Below the pieces are notes generated by a model, which was not told where the DNA came from, ran no database searches, and worked only from the letters and a program-made list of their open reading frames with translations. Shown here one piece after another: positions 30,792 through 38,615 of a DNA stretch of 64,000 nt. The DNA comes from Pandoraea nosoerga (GTDB lineage Bacteria > Pseudomonadota > Gammaproteobacteria > Burkholderiales > Burkholderiaceae), in NCBI RefSeq assembly GCF_902459585.1, contig NZ_CABPSC010000018.1, positions 27,076 to 91,075 on the forward strand, written 5' to 3'. The translations under genes and the position numbers were made by a program. Position 1 is the first letter of the stretch. The number at the start of each line of letters is the position of its first letter.

Positions 30792-32806
30792 GTTTCACGC
30801 GCAGACTGCTGCGTTATTACCTCTACTACACGGCGGGATTTCTCGCGTTCGTGCTGATGATCGGTTTGCTCGAACGGGTCAATGGCCCGGGCGTGTGGAT
30901 CGGTTATGCGTTTCTGTTCGTGACGATTGCCGTCTACGCGGTCATCGGCCTGATTTCGCGGACGTCCGATGCGACCGAGTACTACGTGGCGGGGCGTCGC
31001 GTGCCGCCCGTGTTCAACGGAATGGCGTGCGCGGCCGACTGGATGAGCGCGGCGTCGTTCATGGGGCTCGCGGGCTCGCTGTACGTCTCCGGCTACGACG
31101 GTCTCGCGTATGTCATGGGATGGACGGGCGGGTACTGCCTCGTGGCGTTTTTGCTGGCGCCATATTTGCGCAAGATGGGGCGCTACACGGTGCCGGATTT
31201 CCTCGGCACGCGATACGACAGCAACCTCGTGCGGGCGCTGGGCGTTTTCTCGACGATCCTGTGTTCGTTCGTCTATCTCGTCGCGCAGATTCAGGGCGTG
31301 GGGCTGATTGCGTCACGCTTCATCGGTGTCGAGTTCACGATCGGGATCTTCTTCGGGCTGGCGGGCATCCTGGTGTGCTCGTTCCTCGGAGGGATGCGCG
31401 CGGTCACGTGGACTCAGGTGGCCCAGTACATCATCATGATCACGGCGTTCCTGCTACCCACGGCGATGATCGGCCATCAGACCGGCAACGGCTGGTTCCC
31501 GCAGTTCACCTACGGACAGGCGCTCGCGAAGGTGGAGTCCCTGGAGCGCGAGATTCAGCAGTCGGTGCCTGAGCGCGAGGTGCGCGAGCACTATCGCGAG
31601 CAGGCCGAGCAGATGCAGCGGCGGCTCGACGGGCTGCCCGACAGTTTCTACAGTGAGCGCGCGGAGCTTGAGCGCCAGTTGCTCGATACGAAGCGCCGCA
31701 ACGGGCCGTTGCGGGATGTGAAGGTGCTCGAGGCGAAGCTCGAGGCGTTTCCGCGCGACGTGGGCGAAGCGCAGACACAGTGGCTCGAGATGCGCAACCA
31801 GTATGCCGAGCGCAGCGAGCCGCCACACGCGATGACGGATCCGTTTCCCGCGCGCGACGGCACGACGCGCAGCGCGCAGCGCCTGAACTTCGTGCTGTTG
31901 ATGGTGTGTCTGATGATCGGCACGGCGAGCTTGCCGCACATCCTGACGCGATACGGCACGACCGCGACGGTGCAGGGCGCGCGCAGTTCGGTGGGATGGA
32001 CGCTGTTTTTCGTGGCGTTGCTGTACGTGAGCGCGCCGGCGTTGGCGGTGATGCTCAAGTACGACGTGCTGCTGCATCTCGTGGGGGCGCGCTACGACAA
32101 CCTGCCCGGGTGGGTGACGCAATGGCGGCACGCGACGCCGGTGCAACTCGACGTCGCCGACGTCTATCGCGACGGGGTGGTGCAGTGGGGCGAAGTCTGG
32201 ATGCAGCCGGACATGCTGGTGCTGGCGGGCCCGGAGATTGCGGGTTTGCCATATGTGATTTCGGGGCTGGTCGCGGCAGGGGCGCTGGCGGCGGTGCTGT
32301 CGACGGCGGACGGGTTGCTGCTGACGATCGCGAATGCGTTGTCGCACGACGTGTATTTCCACATGATCGACCGGAACGCGTCGAGCCAGAAGCGAGTGAC
32401 GACCTCGAAGATCCTGTTGTTGTGCGTGGCGATGTTTGCGTCCTACGTAACGTCGCTGAAGCTGGGGAACATTCTGTTTCTCGTGGGCGCGGCGTTTTCG
32501 TTGGCGGCGTCGTGCCTTTTTCCGGCGTTGGTGCTGGGAGTGTTCTGGAAGGGGACCACGCGGCTGGGCGCGACGGCAGGGATGGTGAGCGGGCTGCTGG
32601 TGTGCGTGTACTACATCACGACGACGTACCCGTTCTTCACCCGGCTGACGGGCTTTGCGGGGACGCGCTGGTGGGGCGTGGATCCGATTGCGGCGGGAGC
32701 GTTCGGGGTGCCGGTCGGGTTTGCGGTGGCGATCCTGTTCAGTTTGCTGGGCGGCCGTGCGAGCGAGCGAGACCGCCATCTGGTGGACCATCTGCGTCGC
32801 CCGTGA
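30788..32806 (+). CDS. VC_2705-family sodium/solute symporter (acetate-type)
   Basis: This 672-residue SSS-family transporter shows the family hallmarks D-A-T-E-Y-Y-V-A-G-R-R-V-P-P near 61-74, A-D-W-M-S-A-A-S-F, and Y-T-V-P-D-F-L-G-T-R-Y near 133-143. A hydrophilic, probably coiled-coil region of about 120 residues (about 245-365) interrupts the membrane helices; long inserts here are known for the VC_2705 subgroup. Position after acs and DUF4212 supports acetate or short carboxylate uptake, by inference. Confidence 0.88.
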   Translation: MSFTRRLLRYYLYYTAGFLAFVLMIGLLERVNGPGVWIGYAFLFVTIAVYAVIGLISRTSDATEYYVAGRRVPPVFNGMACAADWMSAASFMGLAGSLYVSGYDGLAYVMGWTGGYCLVAFLLAPYLRKMGRYTVPDFLGTRYDSNLVRALGVFSTILCSFVYLVAQIQGVGLIASRFIGVEFTIGIFFGLAGILVCSFLGGMRAVTWTQVAQYIIMITAFLLPTAMIGHQTGNGWFPQFTYGQALAKVESLEREIQQSVPEREVREHYREQAEQMQRRLDGLPDSFYSERAELERQLLDTKRRNGPLRDVKVLEAKLEAFPRDVGEAQTQWLEMRNQYAERSEPPHAMTDPFPARDGTTRSAQRLNFVLLMVCLMIGTASLPHILTRYGTTATVQGARSSVGWTLFFVALLYVSAPALAVMLKYDVLLHLVGARYDNLPGWVTQWRHATPVQLDVADVYRDGVVQWGEVWMQPDMLVLAGPEIAGLPYVISGLVAAGALAAVLSTADGLLLTIANALSHDVYFHMIDRNASSQKRVTTSKILLLCVAMFASYVTSLKLGNILFLVGAAFSLAASCLFPALVLGVFWKGTTRLGATAGMVSGLLVCVYYITTTYPFFTRLTGFAGTRWWGVDPIAAGAFGVPVGFAVAILFSLLGGRASERDRHLVDHLRRP

Positions 32807-32870
32807 GAGTGGGCGGCGAAGAAATTTGAGGGTGGCGCACCCAAAAGGTATGGGATGTTGCCGACGATCT

Positions 32871-32878
32871 GCTATAAT
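32871..32878 (+). promoter_or_regulatory. Extended -10 promoter of tRNA-Ser
   Basis: TGCTATAAT is a perfect -10 box with an upstream TG, 13 bp before the tRNA. The -35 region is weak. Confidence 0.6.
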
Positions 32879-32890
32879 GCGCGACCTTCA

Positions 32891-32981
32891 GGAGAGATGG
32901 ATGAGTGGTTTAAGTCGCACGCCTGGAAAGCGTGTATAGGTTAATAGCCTATCGGGGGTTCGAATCCCCCTCTCTCCGCCA
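32891..32981 (+). tRNA. tRNA-Ser (anticodon GGA)
   Basis: The acceptor stem GGAGAGA/TCTCTCC, long variable arm, T-loop GGTTCGAATCC and encoded CCA define a class II tRNA. The anticodon loop CTGGAAA carries GGA, giving serine. Its 3' end serves as the left boundary of an integrated element. Confidence 0.95.
32946..32981 (+). repeat. attL: 36-bp direct repeat, 3' end of tRNA-Ser
   Basis: This stretch of the tRNA 3' end is repeated exactly at 35688-35723. It is the expected crossover core for a tRNA-targeting tyrosine integrase. Confidence 0.9.
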
Positions 32982-32993
32982 CCAGAATTAATG

Positions 32994-33024
32994 CGGGTTT
33001 CCGGGAAGTTCGGGAAACCCGTTT
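32994..33024 (+). terminator. Hairpin after tRNA-Ser
   Basis: A 9-bp stem (CGGGTTTCC with GGAAACCCG) is followed by only TTTG. It is element-derived and may have replaced the original tRNA terminator. Confidence 0.5.
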
Positions 33025-33050
33025 GTGTCACAGGTCGGGTGTTGTGTCAT

Positions 33051-33320
33051 TCAACCCGATTTCTTGAGCGGATTCACACGCTCCGCCTTCCGCCGATATA
33101 TACGCTGCGTTGTTCTGCTGTCCGCATGCGAGAGCAGGGCACGGGCTTGCTCAAGCGTCTCCGCGTCGCTCGCAGCTTTGGCACGAATGTCGTGCTCGCT
33201 GAACGGGACCGTGACCTTCGTTTCCGCCATAACGCGGGCCATGAAGTCGGCCCAGAGAGATTCCCACCCGCCCGCGCGTCCATGTTCCTTGACGTAGCAC
33301 TCACCCTTGACGTATTCCAC
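33051..33320 (-). pseudogene. C-terminal remnant of a phage-type tyrosine integrase
   Basis: The 89-residue frame corresponds to only the end of a tyrosine recombinase. The box II H-x-x-R (E-H-D-I-R-A-K), the L-S-H-A-D-S segment and the nucleophilic Tyr in T-Q-R-I-Y-R-R-K are present. The core-binding domain, the first catalytic arginine and the lysine hairpin are missing; upstream the frame hits a stop within about 30 codons with no integrase-like sequence. It points at the tRNA, the usual integrase position. It cannot be catalytic, so the element is probably immobile on its own. Confidence 0.85.
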
Positions 33321-33588
33321 CTGATGGAGTCCGACGTCGAGCAGGAGGTGTATGGCGTGCCGAAGTCTTGCCCGTGCTCAATGTGGCATGGCTCAACGAG
33401 TCGGCCACGCATGGCTGGTCAAGCAGGCGCGAGCGCAACGATTCGATGGCGACCAGCCATCCACCCACGTCTTGGCGCCACGCCGCCCGTATCAATTCCA
33501 TTTCCTCCCGGCACGCGGCCAGCACGCCGTGCAGCCGATGGATTTCCCACAACAGTTCCCGCACCTCTGGAGAGGTGCTCGAGTCCAT
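33301..33588 (-). CDS. Hypothetical protein associated with integrated elements
   Basis: The 95-residue frame begins M-D-S-S-T-S-P-E-V-R-E-L-L-W-E-I-H-R-L-H and continues as a helical protein through S-L-R-S-R-L-L-D-Q-P-C-V. That part resembles, from memory only, short proteins encoded next to integrases in Burkholderia and Pseudomonas islands. The last 35 residues are low-quality sequence (Arg/Pro-rich) and overlap the integrase remnant, suggesting that a deletion joined this gene to the integrase tail. A second short frame (33492-33653, M-R-R-R-H-S-T-A-T) overlaps its start and could be a coupled upstream ORF. Confidence 0.45.
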   Translation of the reverse strand: MDSSTSPEVRELLWEIHRLHGVLAACREEMELIRAAWRQDVGGWLVAIESLRSRLLDQPCVADSLSHATLSTGKTSARHTPPARRRTPSGGIRQG

Positions 33589-33661
33589 ATCGCGCGCAGG
33601 TCTTGGCTAGTCAGGGCACGGCGTTCGGTCGCGGTGGAATGGCGTCGGCGCATGGTTGCAA

Positions 33662-33685
33662 AATACTGTATGCGCATACAGTATT
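33662..33685. promoter_or_regulatory. Perfect 24-bp palindrome, LexA-box-like operator
   Basis: The two 12-bp arms AATACTGTATGC and GCATACAGTATT are fully complementary. The core (33666-33681) is CTGT-N8-ACAG, the LexA/SOS pattern. It lies 9 bp from the ATG at 33653 on the minus strand, where it would overlap the promoter or 5' leader of the element's minus-strand genes. An element-encoded repressor could equally be the ligand. Confidence 0.65.
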
Positions 33686-34090
33686 GTAGCGCAAACCCTA
33701 GACCGTATGAGAGGGCTCCCAACGGGCCGATGGCCCGGAAAGGGAGGGCATGGCGACGGGGGGCGCAGGCCGTCACAGGCCGCGCAGGGACGCTGGCGCC
33801 GCCGTTTTTTTCGGCCCGCCCCGACGCGCCCCCTAGACCCCCGCGCGCGCGGTCATGACCCCGCCACGCCTGCGCGCTTGATACAACACTTTTTATGCAC
33901 CTTTGCGCTGACCGCTGGAGGCCCGTCAGTAGGGGCGCTGCACGGCGTTTCGGGGTGCATAGACAGTGTGCAGTTTCATGCGCGACGCTTGTACACATTA
34001 TGAGCCGAAGGCACGACGGAAGATGGAGCCTTGGTGGTTGCACGTATATTTATAAAAATGCTTGCATTATCCCAACCAAGGTCGGATAGA
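33686..34090. other. Non-coding stretch inside the element
   Basis: Open frames exist on both strands but have the composition of chance frames and no recognisable product. The stretch must contain the promoter of the P63C gene; a TGCTTGCA motif at 34059-34066 recurs at the gene start. Confidence 0.4.
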
Positions 34091-34091
34091 A

Positions 34092-34120
34092 TGCTAGCAC
34101 CTCTACAAAAGGTGCTTGCA
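34092..34120 (+). promoter_or_regulatory. Inverted repeat masking the ribosome site of the P63C gene
   Basis: The arms TGCTAGCACCT (34092-34102) and AGGTGCTTGCA (34110-34120) are complementary except for one position, with a 7-base loop. The right arm touches the start codon and the presumed ribosome site AAAAGG lies within loop and stem. It could be an RNA hairpin limiting translation or an operator. Confidence 0.5.
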
Positions 34121-35188
34121 ATGAGTGAAGATCAAGTGACTGGCCGCGCACGCGGAGGACGGGCCCGAGCAGAGAAACTGAGCGCAGATGAGCGTTCGGC
34201 GATTGCGAGCCAAGCCGCTCAAAAGCGCTGGGCGGACAGGGGGGAGGGCAACTCGGTCACAACTGGCATTCCGAAAGTCTTACAGGAGTTCTCCAGCGAC
34301 CTGAATCTTGGTGGGATGAAGTTACCTTGTGCGGTCATTCAGGGGCCCGCAGGTGTGCAGCGCGTTCTTACTGAGCATGGGATAACTAATGCCATTCTCG
34401 GTGGGCGAAGCGGTGCGTCCCAGCGTCTCAAGCGATCTGCCGAAGCGGCCGGCGGGCTTCTGCCTTTGTTCATTGCACCCGGTCAACTGAGCAAGTTCAT
34501 CGACCCGGAATTGCGGGCCAGCACGCTGAAGCCTATCGACTACGAGGACCATGGTCGTGTTGTTCGAGGATATGACGCGGCAGTTCTGCCAGCCGTATGT
34601 AACATTTGGCTTAAAGCACGAGAAGCGGGCGCGTTGCAGAAGCAACAGTTAGGAAAAGCTCAGAAGGCCGAGATCCTGATGCGGGCACTTGCCGAAACGG
34701 GCATTGTGGCGCTCATCGACGAGGCTACCGGGTATGAGCGTGTAAAGCCGCAAAATGCGCTACAGCTATACATCGAGAAGCTCATTCGGAAAGAACTTGC
34801 AGCATGGGCGAAAAAATTCCCAGATGAGTTTTACGAAAACATTTACAAACTGAAGGGCTGGCACTGGCCTGGGATGACGAAGAATCGCTACAGCGTCGTT
34901 GCACACTATACTCGTGATCTGGTGTACGCGCGTTTAGGGCCGGGAGTGCTCCGCGAGCTAGAGCAGAGGAGCCCGAAGAACGAAAATGGCAACCGGGCTA
35001 ACAAGCTCCACCAGTGGCTAACGGATGATGTTGGTAATCCGATGCTCGCTCAGCACTTGCACTCGATTATTCTATTCCAGCGATTAGCAATCGCGAACGG
35101 TCATGGGTGGAACCGGTTTGTGAAGACCGTCGACCAGGTGCTGCCGAAAAAGGGGGAAACGATGGAGCTTCCTTTTGAATTTACCTGA
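34121..35188 (+). CDS. P63C domain-containing protein
   Basis: The 355-residue protein has a basic N-terminal segment (G-R-A-R-G-G-R-A-R-A-E-K-L-S, followed by A-A-Q-K-R-W-A-D-R) resembling short DNA-binding extensions. A large region follows that I match to the phage-type P63C domain: F-P-D-E-F-Y-E-N-I-Y-K-L-K-G-W near 240-254 and Y-A-R-L-G-P-G-V-L-R-E-L. The domain occurs in phages and genomic islands and its activity is not known. I start at 34121 behind AAAAGG; in-frame ATGs at 34091 and 34031 are alternatives. A+T content is clearly higher than in the flanking chromosome. It is the only intact, family-assignable gene of the element. Confidence 0.8.
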   Translation: MSEDQVTGRARGGRARAEKLSADERSAIASQAAQKRWADRGEGNSVTTGIPKVLQEFSSDLNLGGMKLPCAVIQGPAGVQRVLTEHGITNAILGGRSGASQRLKRSAEAAGGLLPLFIAPGQLSKFIDPELRASTLKPIDYEDHGRVVRGYDAAVLPAVCNIWLKAREAGALQKQQLGKAQKAEILMRALAETGIVALIDEATGYERVKPQNALQLYIEKLIRKELAAWAKKFPDEFYENIYKLKGWHWPGMTKNRYSVVAHYTRDLVYARLGPGVLRELEQRSPKNENGNRANKLHQWLTDDVGNPMLAQHLHSIILFQRLAIANGHGWNRFVKTVDQVLPKKGETMELPFEFT

Positions 35189-35246
35189 TGGATTAAGTGG
35201 GGGCGCGAGAAAGAGCGGCCAAACAGATTTTCGGTCAGTCTTTGCC

Positions 35247-35561
35247 TCAGCGGCCGACAAGCCGATGATCTACGGCTAGACGCGTCTCCGCTACCAATAT
35301 GCGCTTGATGTCGTTTAGTTCGTCGCCTTTCGCCAGCTTAAGAAGTCTGGTCCCGATAGGCTCGATTAGCTCGACTCCATCGAAAGGAGTGACCTCGATC
35401 GAAATGCTCCATGACGACTTGCAATCGACAATATCAATGTCAATTTGGCGTCCGCGATAAACGAAATTGATCAGCGGCACGGGGAGGTTGCGCCTAGACG
35501 CGACCTGGTCGAGATATGGAGAGTGTACGGCAGCCGGTGCATCAGCCGAGGAGCGTGTCAT
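35247..35561 (-). CDS. Hypothetical protein in the integrated element
   Basis: This 104-residue frame lies in A+T-rich DNA typical of the element. The product begins M-T-R-S-S-A-D-A and has alternating hydrophobic stretches (I-N-F-V-Y-R-G-R-Q-I-D-I-D-I-V-D, then S-I-S-I-E-V-T-P-F-D) suggesting a beta-rich domain. I recognise no family. No good ribosome site precedes the ATG, so the start is uncertain. It converges with the P63C gene. Confidence 0.45.
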   Translation of the reverse strand: MTRSSADAPAAVHSPYLDQVASRRNLPVPLINFVYRGRQIDIDIVDCKSSWSISIEVTPFDGVELIEPIGTRLLKLAKGDELNDIKRILVAETRLAVDHRLVGR

Positions 35562-35687
35562 TCGGCTAATGCGGAACTAGTGTTTTCAAGCACTTACGAA
35601 AACGCGAGCACCAATTCTGTGACACACCGAAATTGGAGTAGGCTATTGATATTTGGTGGGAATTTGTTGTTGACCCTGTAAGTTAAC

Positions 35688-35723
35688 AGCCTATCGGGGG
35701 TTCGAATCCCCCTCTCTCCGCCA
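35688..35723 (+). repeat. attR: second copy of the tRNA-Ser 3' end
   Basis: This is identical over 36 bp to 32946-32981. Just upstream, TGTAAGTTAAC resembles but does not equal the matching tRNA bases, consistent with an element arriving with its own tRNA-end sequence. Confidence 0.9.
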
Positions 35724-35771
35724 GTTACACCGCCGGTAGGAAAAACCGGTTAAACAAGCGATGAAACAATT

Positions 35772-35798
35772 AAACCCTTGGATTCCAAGGGTTTTTTT
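35772..35798 (+). terminator. Intrinsic terminator, probably the original tRNA-Ser terminator
   Basis: The stem AAACCCTTGG / CCAAGGGTTT with an ATT-type loop is followed by seven T. It lies about 50 bp past attR, where the tRNA terminator would have been before insertion. Confidence 0.85.
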
Positions 35799-35895
35799 GT
35801 TTGCGCTGTCCGCGGCTTACAAGCTGGCTCCGAGGGGGCAACCGCTTAAGGGGAGCAAGTTCGCACAGCCGGCCGCACCGCCCGCGCAGCGCTTC

Positions 35896-36768
35896 TCATC
35901 CCTGCGCCATTACCTGTTGCGCAATGGCCGACGTAATTCCCATCTTGTCGTGACGGGTGCGTTCCAGCAATCCGATACTGCGTTGTTCGCTCACACCCGG
36001 CAGGGGGATCACGCGCAGCGAATCTTCCTGCGCCCACGTCGCGCTGCGCAGTAGTGGCACCACCGCAATGCCCACGCGTTGACGGACCAACGCCGCAATG
36101 CCTTCGATCGACGTCAGTTCAAGAAAGTCGGTGACTCTCACGTGCTGGCGTCTCACTGCGCGGTCGATCAGTGCGCCGGTGCGCTGCGTCCTGTCAAAAC
36201 GCAGGAACCGCTCCGTCTCCAGCAGCTTCGTGACCGAGCCCGACTTCAACGCCGACGACGCCAGCAGCACCAACGGCTCGCGGTACAACGGCGTCCAGCG
36301 CACGCCTGCCGGGCGCCTTCCGGACGGCTCCACCAGCACCGCACAATCGATCTCGCCCGCATCCAGGGCCGCCGTCAATTCGATGGACCGCGCCGTCCGG
36401 ATCAGTATCTCGAGATGCGGTTGTGCCTGTTTGATCCGAGACACGGCGCGCGCCAATGCACTCACCGCCGATTCCACCGCACCGATCTTTACCGGGCCGG
36501 CTGTCGATTCGATACCGGCGGCCAACATTCGCATTGTCTGATACTGCGCGAGCAGTTGCTCGGCGTGCGGCAGCAAGACACGCGCCATTGCATTGAGCGT
36601 CACCGACCGCCCCACGCGATCGAACAGCGGATGGCCGAATTCCTCTTCCAGCGCCCGCATTTGCATGCTGACCGCCGACTGCGTCATCGCGAGATGTTCG
36701 GCCGCCGAAGCGAACGACCCGTATCTCGCGACCGCCGCAAAGGTCTTCATGAATCGCAAATTGCTCAT
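35896..36768 (-). CDS. LysR-family transcriptional regulator
   Basis: The 290-residue regulator has an N-terminal winged HTH (F-A-S-A-A-E-H-L-A-M-T-Q-S-A-V-S) and a LysR effector domain with conserved R-V-G-I-A-V-V-P. I start at 36768 (M-S-N-L-R-F-M-K-T-F). It lies divergent from the MHS transporter/M20 hydrolase/DUF2817 genes with a 290-bp shared gap, the usual layout for a LysR activator of that operon. The effector is unknown. Confidence 0.9.
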   Translation of the reverse strand: MSNLRFMKTFAAVARYGSFASAAEHLAMTQSAVSMQMRALEEEFGHPLFDRVGRSVTLNAMARVLLPHAEQLLAQYQTMRMLAAGIESTAGPVKIGAVESAVSALARAVSRIKQAQPHLEILIRTARSIELTAALDAGEIDCAVLVEPSGRRPAGVRWTPLYREPLVLLASSALKSGSVTKLLETERFLRFDRTQRTGALIDRAVRRQHVRVTDFLELTSIEGIAALVRQRVGIAVVPLLRSATWAQEDSLRVIPLPGVSEQRSIGLLERTRHDKMGITSAIAQQVMAQG

Positions 36769-37058
36769 AACCCGCTCGCGCAAAGTGGCCCGGACTCACA
36801 CGGCATCCGGGAGAAACCAGGGACGGACCCAGGGACGGGCCCAGGGACGCAATCGCAGCAAACCCCCGGGAAAACCCGTCGGGAAGCTCATCGGCATGGC
36901 GCTTCAGACGCCCGAAACCCGGAGGTCGATTCATCAAAAAAATTGCGATGAAAGACCACAAATTCTAGCTTTTATCGGTTTTTTGGCACAAGCAGAATGG
37001 GGCGAAGCGAGTGCGGTGGGTTTGCCGCGAAAACACTTCATAGAAGAGGAGTATCCCC

Positions 37059-38384
37059 ATGGAAGTCTCGGTTGCGCGCGACAGCGGCGCGAGCTCGGCG
37101 GTTTCGGAGCGCTCCGCAAGGCGCATCGATGTCGGCGTCATCGCGGTGTCCACCATAGGCAACGCGCTCGAATGGTTCGATTTCACCGTGTTCACGTTCT
37201 TCGCGGCCAATATCGCGCGACAGTTCTTCCCCAGCGATAACCCGACCGCGGCCCTGCTCGCCGCATGGACAACCTTCGGGGTGGGTTTCCTCACGCGCCC
37301 GCTCGGCGGCATCGTGCTCGGCGCCTACGCCGACAAGCACGGCCGAAAGGCCGCGCTGCTCATGACGATCTCCGTCATGGCGCTTGGCGTCGCCGTCATC
37401 GCGTTCGCCCCGACCTACGCCCAGATCGGCATCGCCGCCCCCGTGCTCATGCTCATCGGCCGCTTCCTCCAGGGGTTCTCGGCCGGCGGCGAAGTCGGCA
37501 GCGCAACGGCATTCCTCGTCGAACACGCACCGGTCGAGCGACGCGGCGTGTATGGCAGCTTCCAGATGATTGCGCAGGCGTGCAGCATGCTGCTCGGCGC
37601 CATCGTTTCGGTAGGCATTACGCAAGCGCTCACGCCCGAGCAGATCGACGCCTTCGGCTGGCGAATCCCGTTCGTGATCGGCCTGCTGATCGTGCCGGTC
37701 GGCCTGTACGTGCGCTCGCGGCTCGACGAGTCACCCGTGTTCAAGGACGCGCGCGGCAAACTGACCGAAAAGCGCTCGCCGTTCTTCGAGTCGATCACGG
37801 CGCACTGGCGTCAGGTGCTCGCCGGCTTCGGCCTGACCGTCTACGGCACCATCGGCACCTACATCTTCTATTACTACATGCCGAGCTATGCGACGAAGTC
37901 GCTGGGCATTCCGTTCAAGAGCAGCGTGATCGCCTCGCTGTGCGCCGCCGTTGCCTACATCGTCGGGACGTTTGCCTCGGGGCGCATCTCCGACGCCATC
38001 GGCCGCAAGAAGCCCATGGTCGCCTCCGCGCTCATCAGCCTGGTCGTTGCGTATCCGCTGTTCCTCGCCGTGAGTCACGTACCGACATTACCGATGCTGA
38101 TTTTCGTGCAGTGCTGCCTGATGCTCACGCTCGGACTGTTCCAGGGCTCGTACTGCGCTTTCGTGTGTGAGCTTTTCCCGTCGCGGGTGCGAGCCACGTC
38201 GATGGCCATCGGCTACAACTTTGCCGTGATGATCTTCGGCGGCTTTGCCGGCGCCATCGCCACGCTGCTCATCGGGTGGACGGGCGACAAACTCGCCGTG
38301 GTCTACTACGGCCTGTTCGGGGCGGCCGTGGGGCTCGTGACGATCCTGCTGCTCCGGGATCGCTCGCGCCAGCCGCTGCTGTAG
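37059..38384 (+). CDS. MFS transporter, metabolite:H+ symporter (MHS) family
   Basis: The 441-residue transporter has twelve predicted helices. The opening I-G-N-A-L-E-W-F-D-F and the G-R-R-x-like loops (D-K-H-G-R-K-A-A, D-A-I-G-R-K-K-P) place it among ShiA/KgtP/CitA-type MHS importers of organic acids or osmolytes. A ribosome site (AGAGGAG) precedes the ATG. With the next two hydrolase genes it suggests import and hydrolysis of an acyl-amino-acid or amide-like substrate (inference). Confidence 0.88.
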   Translation: MEVSVARDSGASSAVSERSARRIDVGVIAVSTIGNALEWFDFTVFTFFAANIARQFFPSDNPTAALLAAWTTFGVGFLTRPLGGIVLGAYADKHGRKAALLMTISVMALGVAVIAFAPTYAQIGIAAPVLMLIGRFLQGFSAGGEVGSATAFLVEHAPVERRGVYGSFQMIAQACSMLLGAIVSVGITQALTPEQIDAFGWRIPFVIGLLIVPVGLYVRSRLDESPVFKDARGKLTEKRSPFFESITAHWRQVLAGFGLTVYGTIGTYIFYYYMPSYATKSLGIPFKSSVIASLCAAVAYIVGTFASGRISDAIGRKKPMVASALISLVVAYPLFLAVSHVPTLPMLIFVQCCLMLTLGLFQGSYCAFVCELFPSRVRATSMAIGYNFAVMIFGGFAGAIATLLIGWTGDKLAVVYYGLFGAAVGLVTILLLRDRSRQPLL

Positions 38385-38615
38385 CGGCCGGCAGTCGGCA
38401 CGCCGCAACCGCCCGGCTCGGCACCGCTCGACACCACCCGGTATTGCCAGCATTGGCCGGTACTGCGTCACATCACTCATCAAGGCCGTCGGCAGAGCGC
38501 TGCCGACGGGCCTGCCGGAATCCCTCTCAACCGCCCCTGTCCACATGGCGCGACGCGCCCGCGTGACCGTCCACGCGCCCGCCATCCCGGGGCTATCCAT
38601 CAAGAGACGACACCT

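Larger units (their letters stand above)
32982..35723. mobile_element. Small integrated element at tRNA-Ser, integrase-defective
   Basis: About 2.7 kb lie between the two copies of the tRNA 3' end. The DNA is more A+T-rich than its surroundings, especially from 34000 to 35680. Contents from the tRNA outward are an integrase C-terminal remnant pointing at the tRNA, a short ORF behind a LexA-like palindrome, a P63C-domain gene, and an orphan ORF. No replication, conjugation or phage structural gene is present, so it is either a degenerate island or a very small satellite. Confidence 0.85.

Noticed and set aside
33656-34003. Plus-strand 115-codon frame inside the element
   Set aside because: It spans the LexA-like palindrome, has no ribosome site, and its composition is that of a chance frame.
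33492-34043. Minus-strand 183-codon frame inside the element
   Set aside because: It reads through the palindrome and operator region from an unsupported start. Only its last part, from the ATG at 33653, is a possible short ORF, noted under the neighbouring gene.
35761-36054. Plus-strand 97-codon frame after attR
   Set aside because: Its first codons form the terminator hairpin and the rest is antisense to the LysR gene.
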